This document shows positions 22,456 through 34,061 of a stretch of DNA of 64,000 bases, piece by piece. A program made the position numbers and the translations under genes. Location of the stretch: assembly GCF_963678635.1 (NCBI RefSeq), contig NC_087068.1:15007872-15071871 (forward strand), in the 5' to 3' direction. The notes below the pieces were generated by a model. It was given only the letters and a program-made list of their open reading frames with translations. It ran no database searches and had not been told where the DNA came from. The stretch is from Symsagittifera roscoffensis (lineage: Eukaryota > Xenacoelomorpha > Acoela > Convolutidae). The stretch's first letter is position 1; each line of letters begins with the position of its first letter.

Positions 22456-23339
22456 TGTAACATTCGCCCAAATACTACACAGCGACGGAGCGTAGAAAAA
22501 GTACCTATTAACGACTGGCAGGCGTCAGTTACCTTAATCCTACTCGTTTGTCACCGTCTCGACCTTGCCAGTTGACTTTCTGGTCTGTTTAGGGCTAAGT
22601 AAAAAGTTACAATTCTTAGGCCATCAGTCAAACGACTTTTGATCAGCTTTCGTTTACATGCGAACACAACCACATAGCTGAGTCTCGGATCCTCAGACTA
22701 CGTGATTGCTATTAAAAACACGGCTCGAACAACCTATTTTAATATGTTTTTGTGTGACAGTTCTATATTAAATCCATTGGAGATGGATTGACCCTTTCCT
22801 CTTTCTAGCTACTCATATTCTAAAATATCAAATTATACCGGTGTTAATTCAGACTTCTACGACATCCAAGTAGCTACAAAGTCAGTTTTATATAGTCCCT
22901 TCACATAAAACAGTCTCTGGGGGAACAAGCCTCCGCTCCCTTATCTTCCTGAGATAACGTTCTTATCTCTTCCAATTTGTGGCAAGGGAGGGTTCCGTGG
23001 AATATTCCTTCCCCACTGAAGCTTCCTTCTCCACTAATATCCACTGCTAAGAGTCTTATCGTGTGTTGTTGCCACGATAAGAGGCTTCGTATTTCTCGTC
23101 TCTTGTGCGACCGTTTTCCACAATATTTGTCGTTGTTCTGTTTTTTCGTTTGTTTTTCGTCAAAATGGCCGTCTTTTTCTATTTCTCAGAAATATTCACT
23201 CTTCGATCGAAATTTTGAAAATAAAAATTCTAGAATATTCCTACCCTCTTTCGCAATACTTTTTCGTTACTAAGGTCTTTATTCGTTTTCTTTCGTGTCG
23301 CCGGAAGGTTGCGCTGTGCCTTTCTGGCAGAATGGCACA
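22456..23339 (-). repeat. 5' LTR of copy 1 (family B)
   Basis: Partner of 4143-5025, with about 15 substitutions and one indel between them. It carries the same inverted repeats at 23055-23081 and 22771-22789. Its right edge abuts LINE sequence that continues the reading left off at 4142, which proves the insertion and fixes both ends. Confidence 0.93.
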
Positions 23340-23381
23340 ATTGTTCGCTGATGACTTAAAACTTCTATGCAGTGGCTCATG
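23340..23381 (+). mobile_element. LINE reverse-transcriptase fragment, second part
   Basis: The plus strand reads LFADDLKLLCSG, the catalytic motif region of a CR1/Jockey-type RT, picking up where the fragment at 3924-4142 stops. It is cut after about 40 bp by the 3' LTR of copy 2. Only about 260 bp of this LINE survive in the window. Confidence 0.82.
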
Positions 23382-24262
23382 TGTAACAGTCGCCTACTTA
23401 AGTCACATATGAAGCTAAAGAAAAATAAGCCCTATAACCGTTGGCTCAAGAGTCAGGGACACTATCTCTTGTGTTTTTCTACCTCAAACGGTCGGAGCCA
23501 ATTCGGTTCACTTGCGATATGAGACTAAAATTTTTGTTACAGCTTAAAGGCCACTACTAAAATACCCCCCAGTCTAGAAAATAAGAACGCCCTCATACTT
23601 AGGTCTCAAAATACCTAAAGCACGCGAACGCCGTTAAAAACAGGGTCGGATTAATCAGTATAGCTACTTTTTATTAAACAGTGGAACTTTGATCCATTTC
23701 AGATGGATCAACCTAAAACTCTTCCTACCTCAACATAACAATATACAACACACTCAAGAAATTTAAGTTGGGTACTCACATACCGACACACTCTCTAGAA
23801 TTGAAAAACTAAATTAATAAGTAATTCTAGGACAATTGGTTATCAAGTTTGACTCGAGGAGTTTTAATTGAATGAGTTTTAGCTTGAGAAATAAGTTTTG
23901 GGTTTGGACCATCGGGCAACTTAGGTTGTCCACCTTTCCACCGAAGGTTCACTCTGGTCCACTTCTGATTTGCTTTCTTCTATACTTGCGATCACTCTGC
24001 CTTCTGTTAAGAATAAGACAGCTCTACTCTCGTAAGATCTTTTGTCTGGAAATTGCGAACAGCAATTTCCCGCTGCTTTTCAACTACTTTCCCGCGATTG
24101 TAGTTCGGTTCTTCTGATCATATTTTTCTGATGTTTTCAGTTGTAGCGAGAAACTTGAGCATGACTTGCTCAATTCGAAATTTTTGAAAATTCCATTTCA
24201 CCCCAAAATCATGTCTTTTGCGTTGCTCAAGGTCAAACTTCCAAATATGACCGACTGGAACA
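23382..24262 (-). repeat. 3' LTR of copy 2 (family A)
   Basis: This 881-bp LTR aligns with 3009-3923 and 52998-53878. Its start on the minus strand is diverged (TGTTCCAGTCGG) and its end is GACTGTTACA. It keeps both family A inverted repeats, at 24048-24070 (spacer GAACA rather than GAATA) and 23689-23711. Its inner edge abuts the polypurine tract and its outer edge abuts the LINE. Confidence 0.88.
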
Positions 24263-24295
24263 TACTCCCCGGACCCATGATCGATGTCCTCATCG
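24263..24295 (-). promoter_or_regulatory. 3' polypurine tract and hairpin of copy 2
   Basis: On the RNA strand a hairpin CGATG-AGGA-CATCG (24282-24295) is followed by GGGTCCGGGGAGTA against the LTR start. The hairpin arms differ in sequence from those of copy 1 but still pair perfectly. Confidence 0.65.
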
Positions 24296-24689
24296 CGTGT
24301 CGACGCCAGTCAGTGAGCCCCCTGCATGTTTAAGTGCGTCTCAAAAAACAGTGCCAGTGGTCATTTACAGAAGTTTGCAGCAGATTTTAATTTTATCTAC
24401 ACCCCAAAACTCAGAGCCAAACAAAATTCTCACTCTATCACTAAACAGCAATCAAAATCTGCATCCACCTGCACCCTGAATTCCAGCTTTATAAGCTTAT
24501 CATTAAAATTTTTTTTCTCGAAAATTATCATGCAGCATTTTGGTCTTTATAATAGATATAGCAAATTAATAATCATATTTTCGTTCATTAAAATTTCTTT
24601 TCCGTGACCTGGGATTTCATCCGAGTTCACAATCAAGCCCCTTTCCTTTCCCCCCTCAAGACTCAAGAATCCGACACTGAGCATCCTGC
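24296..24689 (-). other. 3' untranslated region of copy 2
   Basis: About 400 bp between ORF3 and the polypurine tract, AT-rich, aligning with 53912-54308 of copy 4 (shared CATTTACAGAAGTTTGCAGC and ATCATGCAGCATTTTG-like stretches). No gene seen. Confidence 0.65.
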
Positions 24690-27600
24690 TCACTTCGTGC
24701 TCATGGCCCTTGAGGTGCTGGGCCCTGATGCATTCGACACTGTAATCTGCCTCAGCAGCTCTTCCTCATAGTCGGAGCTGATCACGATCTCTTCCCAAGC
24801 CTTTAGTTGTTCGTAGGATCGCATCCATTCCCTCTGCTCTTGTAATCTCTTCGCCTGGTTCGGCAAACCCTTCACTTTGGATTCTCTGTTCAAGCAAAAA
24901 GATTTATGCAAGCTCAAGCTCACGTTCTTCGCCAAGTCCTCCTCCAATATTGACTCCCTCGCCTTGGTATTCTCTCTAGACACCCTACCAACTCTCTTTC
25001 AACTCGTAGTGATTGCATTACGATGGGTCAGCAAGGGTCTCTTGAAGGCTTCCGGCCCTATCTCAGCCAGGAACTGTCGATATTCTTTCTGATGCTTCTT
25101 CATGTGACCCTTCGCCACCGCGTATATTCAAGACGTCAATGTCGCTCGAAACCATGGGAAGAAACTTATGCGGCTCCACAAGTGCCTGACTTCCATAGGT
25201 AAAGCGAAAACCTTGCACGCAGTCTCAAACAACTCAAGCCTCCTGCTGTAATCAATAGCGCATATCAATTCCGCTGTCGATGCCTTCGACTCCCGATATT
25301 TCATCACGTTTTCTTCGTTTGTCACATCATTTTCCTCCAGGGCTGGGGTACTGTTCATCGGTTTCCCGATCGTGTTCTGCCTCTCGAAATTACTTGTGTT
25401 CTCATCTTCCAAACTCAAGAGTTCCTCCCCCAGGATCTCACTCACGTGTTCTCTTTGTTCCCCCGGTGCAGTTCCCAGGATCTTTTTCTATAGTCTGTGC
25501 GAGTGATGCGACATTGGAGCCAGGCGTACGCACTTGCGTATCGAGGAGGCTTTGTCGATTAGTATCCTCTGATTGGATACCTCCACCATTGCCATGTGTA
25601 ATGGATAGTGGCGACCACACAGGTTGCCCATCACCGATCCCACTAGGGATTTCGCGTTCACTGGCAAACTATAGGTTTCACTCACGGGAAACCCCATCTC
25701 CGCCTCAAGACCAATCTTCCACCCTCTGATGTGTTTCTGGGTTATTTGCAACGCCCCAGGCCATGACTCCACGCTCAACGCTGTCAAAAAGTGGTGGTCT
25801 GACTCCAGCATCTCCAGCGATTGCAAGATGCACATCCTTGAGAGGAACCCCAACGCCGTTGCTATATTTACAGTAGTATTCGTGTAACACTCAGCCACTA
25901 TCTGTACTTCGCTCTTTTCCCTCTCTGTGATGTCACCAAACCAAGTGGCTGAGTCTTCCTTCTGGAAGGATTGTATCCTGACACAGGATCGTCCATCGCA
26001 AGAATGCTCTCCACTTCCACACATCAGGTCCAGACAACTACCGGGCTCCATCTTCTTCGCTGATTTGTCTAGCTTGCTCGTTGTTTCTTCCGACTCCTTA
26101 CTATGGGGTAGGATCAGTTTGTGTACCACATTCAGATTCCCCAGGTCCTCATCCTTTGTTGGTGACAGTCTCACTCTGACTTCTTCAATCAAACTTGCTT
26201 GGGGATGTGGGCACCTGGAAGGCCTCAGCAACTTCCAAACCGGCCCAAAAATAGTAATCAGCATGCCGTTTCCATTTCTCATTTTCAATTCTACCCTTTT
26301 GTTTGAGCGCGGCACGATAATTACTCCTGGTATCTTTTCAAGTGTCAGGCATAGGCTCGGCCTTTCCCTTTCCATTAGGTCAACCTCAATTATCTTCTCT
26401 GTCCAGAATTTCAACAGCTCTGCCACTTCATAATTCTTGTGGGCGTTCCCGGCCTCCGAATTCAAGAAAGGGACGTATGCTATCCCCATATGACACATAC
26501 TGATATTCTCCCAGCTTTATGGGTTTCGAGTAGTCTTCAGCTCGGGCTAAATTACGATGCACGTCATGCCCCTCCTCGAATTTCTTGTTGTAGAACCTCC
26601 GTATCTCGTCAAGTTTCCCGTGACTCTCTAGAGACTGTCTGCAGCCATCCTCTTTTTCGATTCCAGTACTCTGGTACACGTTCAAGATGACCGTGGAGAT
26701 TCTCCTTTCCATCGTTTTACTTCCCATCGCTTTCTGATGACGTTTTTGGACAGTACTGTCGGTCATCATGGACATGATCCATCTTAAGAAACAAGTGGCG
26801 TCCTTTCTCCTCGCTAGACTCAAACTGGAATTGTCTGTGGCAATATGCTGCACCAGCATTTGATAAACCGGTAGAATCTTGTTGCCCAGCTTCAATTTAT
26901 CGTGTGAGGTTAACACCTCCAGCTCTGTTCCCACCAAGCTCCATGCGAGCATCGGCTGTCCTGCCGTTCTGACGAAAAGATTTGCCATCAACGGCAACGC
27001 CGACGAGGGTGTTCTCATCGCCTCTTCGAAATACTCCAGCAGCAGGCTTTGCCAGACTCGTCTCAGCTGATTCCCCAACTCTAACTTATTAACCTCGGCT
27101 TTCTGTTGGGTAGCCCAATGACGAGGCTTACGGGATACTCCGCGATCAGGTTTCTTCAGGCAATCCTCCAGTTTTTTCATGGTCTCCAGAGCCACCCACC
27201 AAGGTCGAGCAGTATTCTTCGTCGCATTTCATTCAAGAGGATCGCTAGCCACTTGTTTCCCAGTGGCCTGATGTTGGGTCGAGAGCCATTCTTTGCCAAC
27301 GTCCACCTGCCACGTTTGTCCACTCGTCGAACCCCTTTTGGTTTTTGCCTTCTGAGGTCTGAAGTCCTCCTCCGTCGTCGAGTACGTCGAGACTTCCATT
27401 CCCTTCATCACCTTGGCCAACTTCCATGGTGCGGAGCTGCCCTTATAAGCCGCTGTCTTCCAACGCGCTAGAATCATGGGAGCCGTCTCCTTCAGATTCT
27501 TTTCTGAGACTGCGTCCGCCGAGGGACTACTTAATTCTTCTGTCTCACTTCTCCTTTTCCGAGACCTTATTCCCTTACACGGGGGCGTCGCCACTATCAT

Positions 27601-30600
27601 CACTGATTCGACTTCTTTAACCAGGTCCGGCCTTTCCAACTCTTGCCTCCCCCTTCTCGAGCCTTATGAATATTTATATCTTTAATCATATTACTAGTCT
27701 TAATCTTATCATCCCTTTCAACCTTAAGAATTTTATCATGAGTTTTTTTGCTCAGAGAAGAGCTGTCCTTACATGCGTCATCTTTGGTCTTCTGCTTCGT
27801 TTCCCTCAGCTTGATCATCTTCCCTAGTAGCTCCTTTCTCGCTTTTTCATCTAGTCCGGTACCCATCAAGACAGATTCCCCGAATTCACCACCGTGTTCC
27901 ACAACTCTTCCTTGAAGTCCTCCAGCGTAGTCTCGCTCTTCCCTCTCTGGTTGAATTCGCTCAGATAATCCCGCCATGCCTTCTCGTCCAGTGTGTTTAG
28001 GAACATCCATTTATTGCCCTCAAAAGCGTTTTTCTTGCCTTCTTTGGTACTCAAGAGCTTCATCCCCATGTTAGAGGTCTCACTCGTCAAGGGCAATTCC
28101 AGATCTTTGCGAGGGGATCCCAGCGGTGGGGTGGCCGTGTTCACCCAGTCGTCTCCACTCAAGTCTTGCAACAGCTCCTGCGTGGTGAAATCTCTTTCAG
28201 CTGGGTCCTGGTTTGGCGTATTTCCCACCTCCATTTCTTCTCCCGCTTCATTGAGGGTCTCATCCATGCTCTCCCTTTCCCCTGACTCAGCTTGTTCTTT
28301 CTCTAGTGCATCCCTGGATCTGTTCTCTACGGGATGGCATCTTTTATCTCCAGGGGTGCCCACCGATAAGGGTGAGGGTGTTGCCGGGTCCAGCTTCTTA
28401 TGTTCAGTGAGGGCTACATATAGGGGACCTTCCGCATCAAGCTTCTTTTCCTCTTGTCTCAACTCTAGCTCCTCCAATCCGTAGGGTGCTCGGTACTTCC
28501 TCGTGGCGAACTTCATCTCATCTTTCAGAGCAATGTGTCCCTCCTCCACGATCATTCTTCCATCGTCACAAATTGGCAGTTTGTTCTCCAGCTCAGCCTC
28601 CTCGAGCGTCCTCAAGATGTCGCGAACCTCGAACTTCGGTGTCATTGAGCCTCTCACCTTCTTTGCCTGTGTCGTCCATGAGTTTTTTTTGATGTCACAT
28701 GTGTGGAAATAAACTGCGGCTGAGTATTCAATGAACAAGGGGTCCCAACCGTTCGTAAACTCTTTTTGCTGCTTCTCCACAGTGGCTCTTGCGTGTAGTG
28801 ACGGGAACACCAGAGGGCTGTCCATCCCAGGGTCATTCTTCTGTCCGTCGGGAATTCAGGGACGGTAGTGGGCAGAACTTTTCGATCAAGTATCATATCC
28901 AACTCCTTTTTCACCAGTTCAAAACTCCCTTTTCACGCCGGGATTCTCAAAACTTCTCCCTTGTCCCCTGTCACAGGATTTAAGTTCCAGAACTTGGGGT
29001 AGGCCTCAATGGGACCCTCTCGTTTGCCCCCCATTCTTCACTGCAGTTGTCCCCGGAAATTGAACACCATCACATCTGGGTCGTTCACCTTCCCAAAGAG
29101 TACCGTGTCGCTCATCCGCGCTCTCAACTCTTCTTGCCTGCACCAGTTCAGCGCCGTCCCATCTACAACACTTATTAGGCTCACGTGCATCCGTGGTTCT
29201 TTCTGGTATAACTTTCGTGGTTCGTTTTGGTTTTCAACTCGCCCTTCGCGTGCTCCCTCCAGAATCCTCCAATGGTGACTTCATTTGCCGCTGTGACAAA
29301 TCTTCCCACCGTCATCTTTCTGTTTTCTGCCATAATTGTTTGATGAGAGGTGAAGCACTCTCCCGCGTCTTCTCTGTGGCATTCTCAAGCCTTGGGGTCA
29401 GAAACGGCCACCTGCCTCTCTCTTGCTTTAAGCGGTAACCCGTCGATTCCAACTGTTTTTCGGCCGCAGCCACATTTTTCTTTTCGTTGCTCGGTCCCCT
29501 CGCCTTACTGGTGGCGCTCGTGATTGTCAGATCCATGCTCCGAAACCACAGGCTGGCTGTTAGGTGGCTTATTACCGGGTGATCATCCCTTATCTCTGGA
29601 TTGAACTTTAGTTGCCGAGCGAGATTCGACACTTCAAGACAGAGGACTTCATCCAGCACAATCAGAATATCCGCCAATTCGTAGAATCCCCTCAAAGCAT
29701 GAGATACATCTGTCCATGCCGCTGCCAACTCCGACTTAAGAAATCTCAAGTTTATTGGCTCCAGCTCGCGATTGGGATCAGCCATAAGTATCCGCCACGC
29801 GTTCCCTTCCGCTATCAAGATCAACATTGCATACACAGGCTGCAAGACAGGCGGCATACTCGCATAGCCCGTGGACGTCGTAAATGCCACTCTTGTCTTG
29901 GGTCCAAATCGTGAAGCCACCAACTCTTGCACCTCGTTCATCGCAGCGAACAACGTCTGGATTGCTTCTCAGATTTTCTTAGGTGTTGGTGCCTCCACAG
30001 GGCTTACCATATCTTGGATCTTCGGTCAGCTTTGGACCTCCATATGCGGCATCTGGGAGCCCCATGTCTTTCGGCTGAAGCATCTTCTCCACCACCCTCA
30101 GCTGTTCGGGAGTCGCTACCCTGATTCCAGCTAAACTCGTCCGATGCTTGGGAGGTTCCACTATGAGTCCTGGACTCCCCAATTGCTTGAGGGGCCTGTA
30201 GTTGACTGGTCCCATTATCGAATTCTGCGGAATCCCAGTTAAGTCTCCTGTCTCCATTGTCTTGGTTCTTGAGAAATGTGCCTCGTGGGACTTTAAACAG
30301 TCCACGCAGTGGTGTCTACTCAAGTCTTCATGTGACACGTTCTTGAGCCCCATGACTTCCGCCAACTCCTGCCTGCATGCTAAGTCCTCCAGATCCCACT
30401 CTTTCACCCTCCCTAGATATCGTGCCTTGCTCGTCTCTGCCGGTCTCTCCGCCTTCTTATTGTCCACCACCACCACTGAAGACACGACTCCGCCTCCTCT
30501 GCTTCCATCGGTGTGGATCCCAGTTGTCTGGTCCGGCTGCTCCTCGAGCTATCTCTTGAGTCGATTCTTGCTCCCAGACGGCCAGATATGGGCCTAGTTG

Positions 30601-32445
30601 CAAAGAAGGGAGGTATTGGGGGTGGACCAAAGGTGAACTGGGCTGTTTCCAGCATGTCTGACTCTAGAATGTTTATGTGCCTCTGGAAGACACCATTCAG
30701 CCACTCCATGCCCCTGGGTCCATCAAAATGGATGCCATCCGAAGACGCATCATCCGGAAGGGAGCGTTCCATCATATCGGCCACGTCCAACAATCTTACG
30801 GGGAGCACGCTCCTCTGCTGGATCTGTCTGATTATCTCGTTGATATTGCGCATTTTCTCATTCATCTCTCTCGCGTGTTGGTCGGCCTTCATGTTGTATG
30901 GAACAGTGCAAATGGTGAGTATCGCGGGATCTAGATAAATCCTCAGCTACTCAAGAATACAACTCATCTCTTCGTGCAGCCTCATTACCTTTCTCGACTC
31001 CCCCCGGACAGGTCATTGGTCCCCATCATCAAAGTGACCGTGTACATTTTCACCATGCCTAACATCTCCCGTGACGCCAACATCTGCGGCTTTGCAGCTC
31101 CAGAAAAACTCAAGACTCCAACTTGCCAATGTGACTGGATTCGCGTCAGCACTGGTATCAGGCTGTCCCCTTTAATCAAGGGGACCGCAACCTCTGGTAT
31201 TCTTGGCTGTGTGAAGTATTCGGCCCAAGACGCGTCATGGAAGCAATCCCTCCTTGCCCGTTGTTCCGTTGTCCAGTCTATGCGGTTGTGCCTGTGATAG
31301 GCGCCACCTTTGTTTTTCTTATAACTCGCGATTATTGCATTCCTGACTGGATGGTCTCTCCAGGTGGGCGGTCGCTCTTCTCGCGCTGAATTGTCGCGAG
31401 CCCTCGACTGCAACCTATCAAGTAGCTCCTTGATCTGGCTACTACTGGGAGTTGAACTGGGAGTGTATCCCGGCAGCGTGACCTCCATCAACGGCCGTAT
31501 TGGATGTTTATCTAGACCGCGCTCGGAGGACACCGGTTCAGGCGGTATCCGAACTTCTAGCCCCTCATTCATGTGCTCTTGGCTACTCGGTCTAAATTAA
31601 ATCGACCACTCCATCGGGGAAACTCATCCACCTCCATTCGCGATTCTGGTCTCGATCCCGTGGCAGCTGGTTCCGTCGTCCTCGTGTTCCTTTCCTTTTG
31701 CTTCGCGAACTCTCGTTGCCTTCTCTGTATCTTTTCAATCTCTGATTTTATCTGCTCGCAGTTCGCCTCATTCTCGCGCACATTCTGTGCCTGCTTGTAC
31801 TCCGCCCTAATCACACTCAGATCGCGCCTTGCCTGATCCCTCTCGAGGATCGCTTGATCTCTTTCCAGGTTCGCCTGGTCCCTCTCAAGTTTCGAGCCAT
31901 TCCTACCAAGGTTTGATTTGTCTCGCTCCATCTGAGCCCTCTCTAGTTCCTTCTTCAAGTTACTGAGATCCGGGTATGCCTCCTCTGTTTGCTGAGACCG
32001 TATCGTGGACAATGGCCTGCTCGTAGATTGGGCTGCGAATCCCGCTGGTGGTCTGGTGGGGAGGGGGAATTCTCCCGCACCATATTCTGTGTTGTTACTC
32101 AAGCCGGGATTTCATGCCAAGTCGAATCCCCTCACGCCTCCATCCACGTTCCAAGATATCCATCTGGTCTGTTCTTGATTAGATATCCCCTCCGAAGTGT
32201 AGCCAATCATCAACACGGCTTCTGTCGCTGATTCTCTGTCGCTGATCACCTTGCGCCTCTAACTGTAGGATAGCGTTCAACATCACCGCCAATCTGTCAT
32301 CGACTTGGGTATAGTCGAGATCCCTCAAGCGCTTGTATAGCTCGTCGAGGGTAGGCCTTTTGAGCGCTGCTGGCATAGACTTCCAGAAGCGATCCGCCAT
32401 CGTCACTCTATTTTCAGGCGATCTCACGAAATACTTTTTACCCAA
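24690..32445 (-). pseudogene. ORF3 region of copy 2 (long form, broken)
   Basis: This region aligns along almost its whole length with the unbroken ORF3 of copy 4. From the start on the minus strand it shows the MADRFWKSMPAAL N-terminal domain, a LERDQA heptad coiled coil, the first SGNH domain (GDSL near 31160-31175, MGTND near 31012-31024, DGIHFDGPRG), the second SGNH-like domain (APNRELEPINL-type and VLDEVLCLEVSN segments), the Cys cluster CLDLMCGSGEHSC, and the C-terminal EIVISSDYEEE near 24757-24795. It is broken about a dozen times. Roles are as discussed for copy 4 and remain unknown. Confidence 0.85.
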
Positions 32446-32853
32446 TCGATGCTTGAGAAATGTTTCCCACTGATACTGCTAATAGAGAATTTGCTCAAGA
32501 TCTCCTTCTTTCTTCAAATGAGTGTGGCCTGATTGTCAATTCAATTTTGCAAATCAATCTCAAAATAAAACCCATTCTTTAGACCAAGATGTTCTGTGCC
32601 TAGCCTAAGCCTCCCCCATTTTTGTGTTTTAAAACATTATCCCAACAATTTTTTGCTAAAATAATTCAATTAGTAATTTTAAGAGCATGCAGACTCGTTT
32701 CATGTTTTACTCTCTAAGATTCAATTGTCATGCCAATTACATTAAAATCCGTCTACCTCCTTTGTGCCCCCCTTGTACCCAACTCGTGCCCCTTTTTAAC
32801 CTAACTTTGCCTCCTTTGCCTCCTAACTCAAGACCTCCATGACCACCCAAAGA
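32446..32853 (-). other. AT-rich spacer between pol and ORF3, copy 2
   Basis: About 410 bp aligning with 63189-63710 of copy 4 (shared AACATGCAGA/TCATTTTATG-like and TCAATTGTCATGCCAAT segments). No reading frame of note. Confidence 0.6.
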
Positions 32854-34060
32854 TCAGGCGATACTCAAGTAGTACTTCTTGTGTAGGTGCACCGTCATCT
32901 CCGTTTCTGCAAAGACCACGTGTAGGATGGCGTACAATTCCTTGGGGTTCAACTTGCCCCTGTTTGGGTCGTAGACCGGAATCGAGACCTCCAGTATCCC
33001 TATTTCGACCATGAAGTCCCTCAGCCTTGTTAGTGCCAACATCACGTGTTCGGGGTCTATCGTGTTTCTTTCATTGACCCTTGTTACCAAAAAGCACAGG
33101 TAATTGCCCGGAATTTGTGAAACTGAAGAAGGAAGCGCAGCCATTCCTCCCAGCCCCGGCCTCTGCCTAAATAGAAACTCCACGTTCCGATATTCTTTCT
33201 CGGCCTCTAGTTTTGTAGTCGGCCTCTAGTTTTGTTTTGAAGCTCATGTCTGCTGTTATGCAGATCGCACTTGTCCTGTCTGACAAGATGAAGTCGCTGT
33301 CCGTGATCAGGATATTCTCTGAATATTCATTGGGTATTTCAAATTTTGTCTTGAAATTTCACCCTATGGTAGGCTCAGCCTCCTCCTGATCCAATTCCAA
33401 CCCGTTGGTCTCTCTCTCTCTCTCACTTCCCTGAGCTTCTTCATCATCATACTTTCGGTGCGGGTAAGTTCTACCCCCACTCCCCGGACAAAATTTTTTA
33501 TCGACGTCCCCGTCGATGATGCTGAGTCTAAATTATCTGGTGGTATCTCAAGTGGCCGATCAGTAGCTGTCCAACCGAAAAGCGGGTCTTTCGTTTTCAC
33601 ATGTTTTTCTGCTGACACGTCGACCTGTTGGATACTTTGCGCTTCTTCTCCCTTGTTCTTGAGGTCACGCGTCCGTTCCAGTATCCTCAAGCTTGTGTTT
33701 TACCTCCTTTCTATCTCGCTCTAATCCAGGTCTATTTCTCGTTCTGGTATCGAGTGATCCTCCTGCAAGGAGTGTTTGCTGTCGTTGATGATTTGCCATT
33801 CTTCATCGGCTACCAGCTCGCCCACATTCACTAACTCCTCGCCTATCTCCTCGGGTTGTATCTTGTCAATGAAGAAGTCATCCCCGTACCTGTTGTATCT
33901 AATGCATGTACTCTTGCGATTGCCATTTCTTCTCCCTGCTGTCTTCAGCAAGTCTAGTGCCGCCCACTTTGGCACCTTGTTCTACTCTGGATCATTCCAA
34001 TCTTCCTCCGCAAAAGATCCCGCATCTGAATCTGCATCTATTTTCTCATTATCATCAATG
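32854..34060 (-). pseudogene. pol tail with macro-like domain, copy 2
   Basis: The domain end is clear at 32854-33180: NYLCFLVTRVNER, LALTRLRDFMVEIGI, VSIPVYDPNRGKL, ELYAILHVVFAETE, VHLHKKYYLS. Ahead of it are the STGTSIKNFVRGVGV segment over the central tract and the acidic tail. The pattern matches the macro-like domain described at 10712-11900. It is broken about three times. Confidence 0.65.
33472..33517 (-). promoter_or_regulatory. Central polypurine-like tract with hairpin, copy 2
   Basis: The hairpin ATCGACG-GGGA-CGTCGAT lies at 33500-33517 and is followed on the RNA strand by TTGTCCGGGGAGTGGGGG, the same arrangement and pol position as in copies 1 and 3. Confidence 0.5.
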
Positions 34061-34061
34061 C

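Larger units (their letters stand above)
4143..23339 (-). mobile_element. Complete giant Ty3-type LTR element, copy 1 (19.2 kb)
   Basis: The element is bounded by two near-identical LTRs (4143-5025 and 22456-23339) and interrupts a LINE, with a 3-4 bp direct repeat (aatt) at the insertion point. On the RNA strand the order is LTR, primer site, 3 kb leader, gag, pol (retropepsin-like region, RT, RNase H, linker, integrase, macro-like tail), spacer, ORF3, polypurine tract, LTR. By eye the LTRs differ at about 15 substitutions plus one indel over 884 bp (about 1.7 percent). At an assumed 1e-8 changes per site per year this is on the order of a million years; the true rate is unknown. Structurally whole, with coding regions broken in about ten places. 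Confidence 0.92.
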
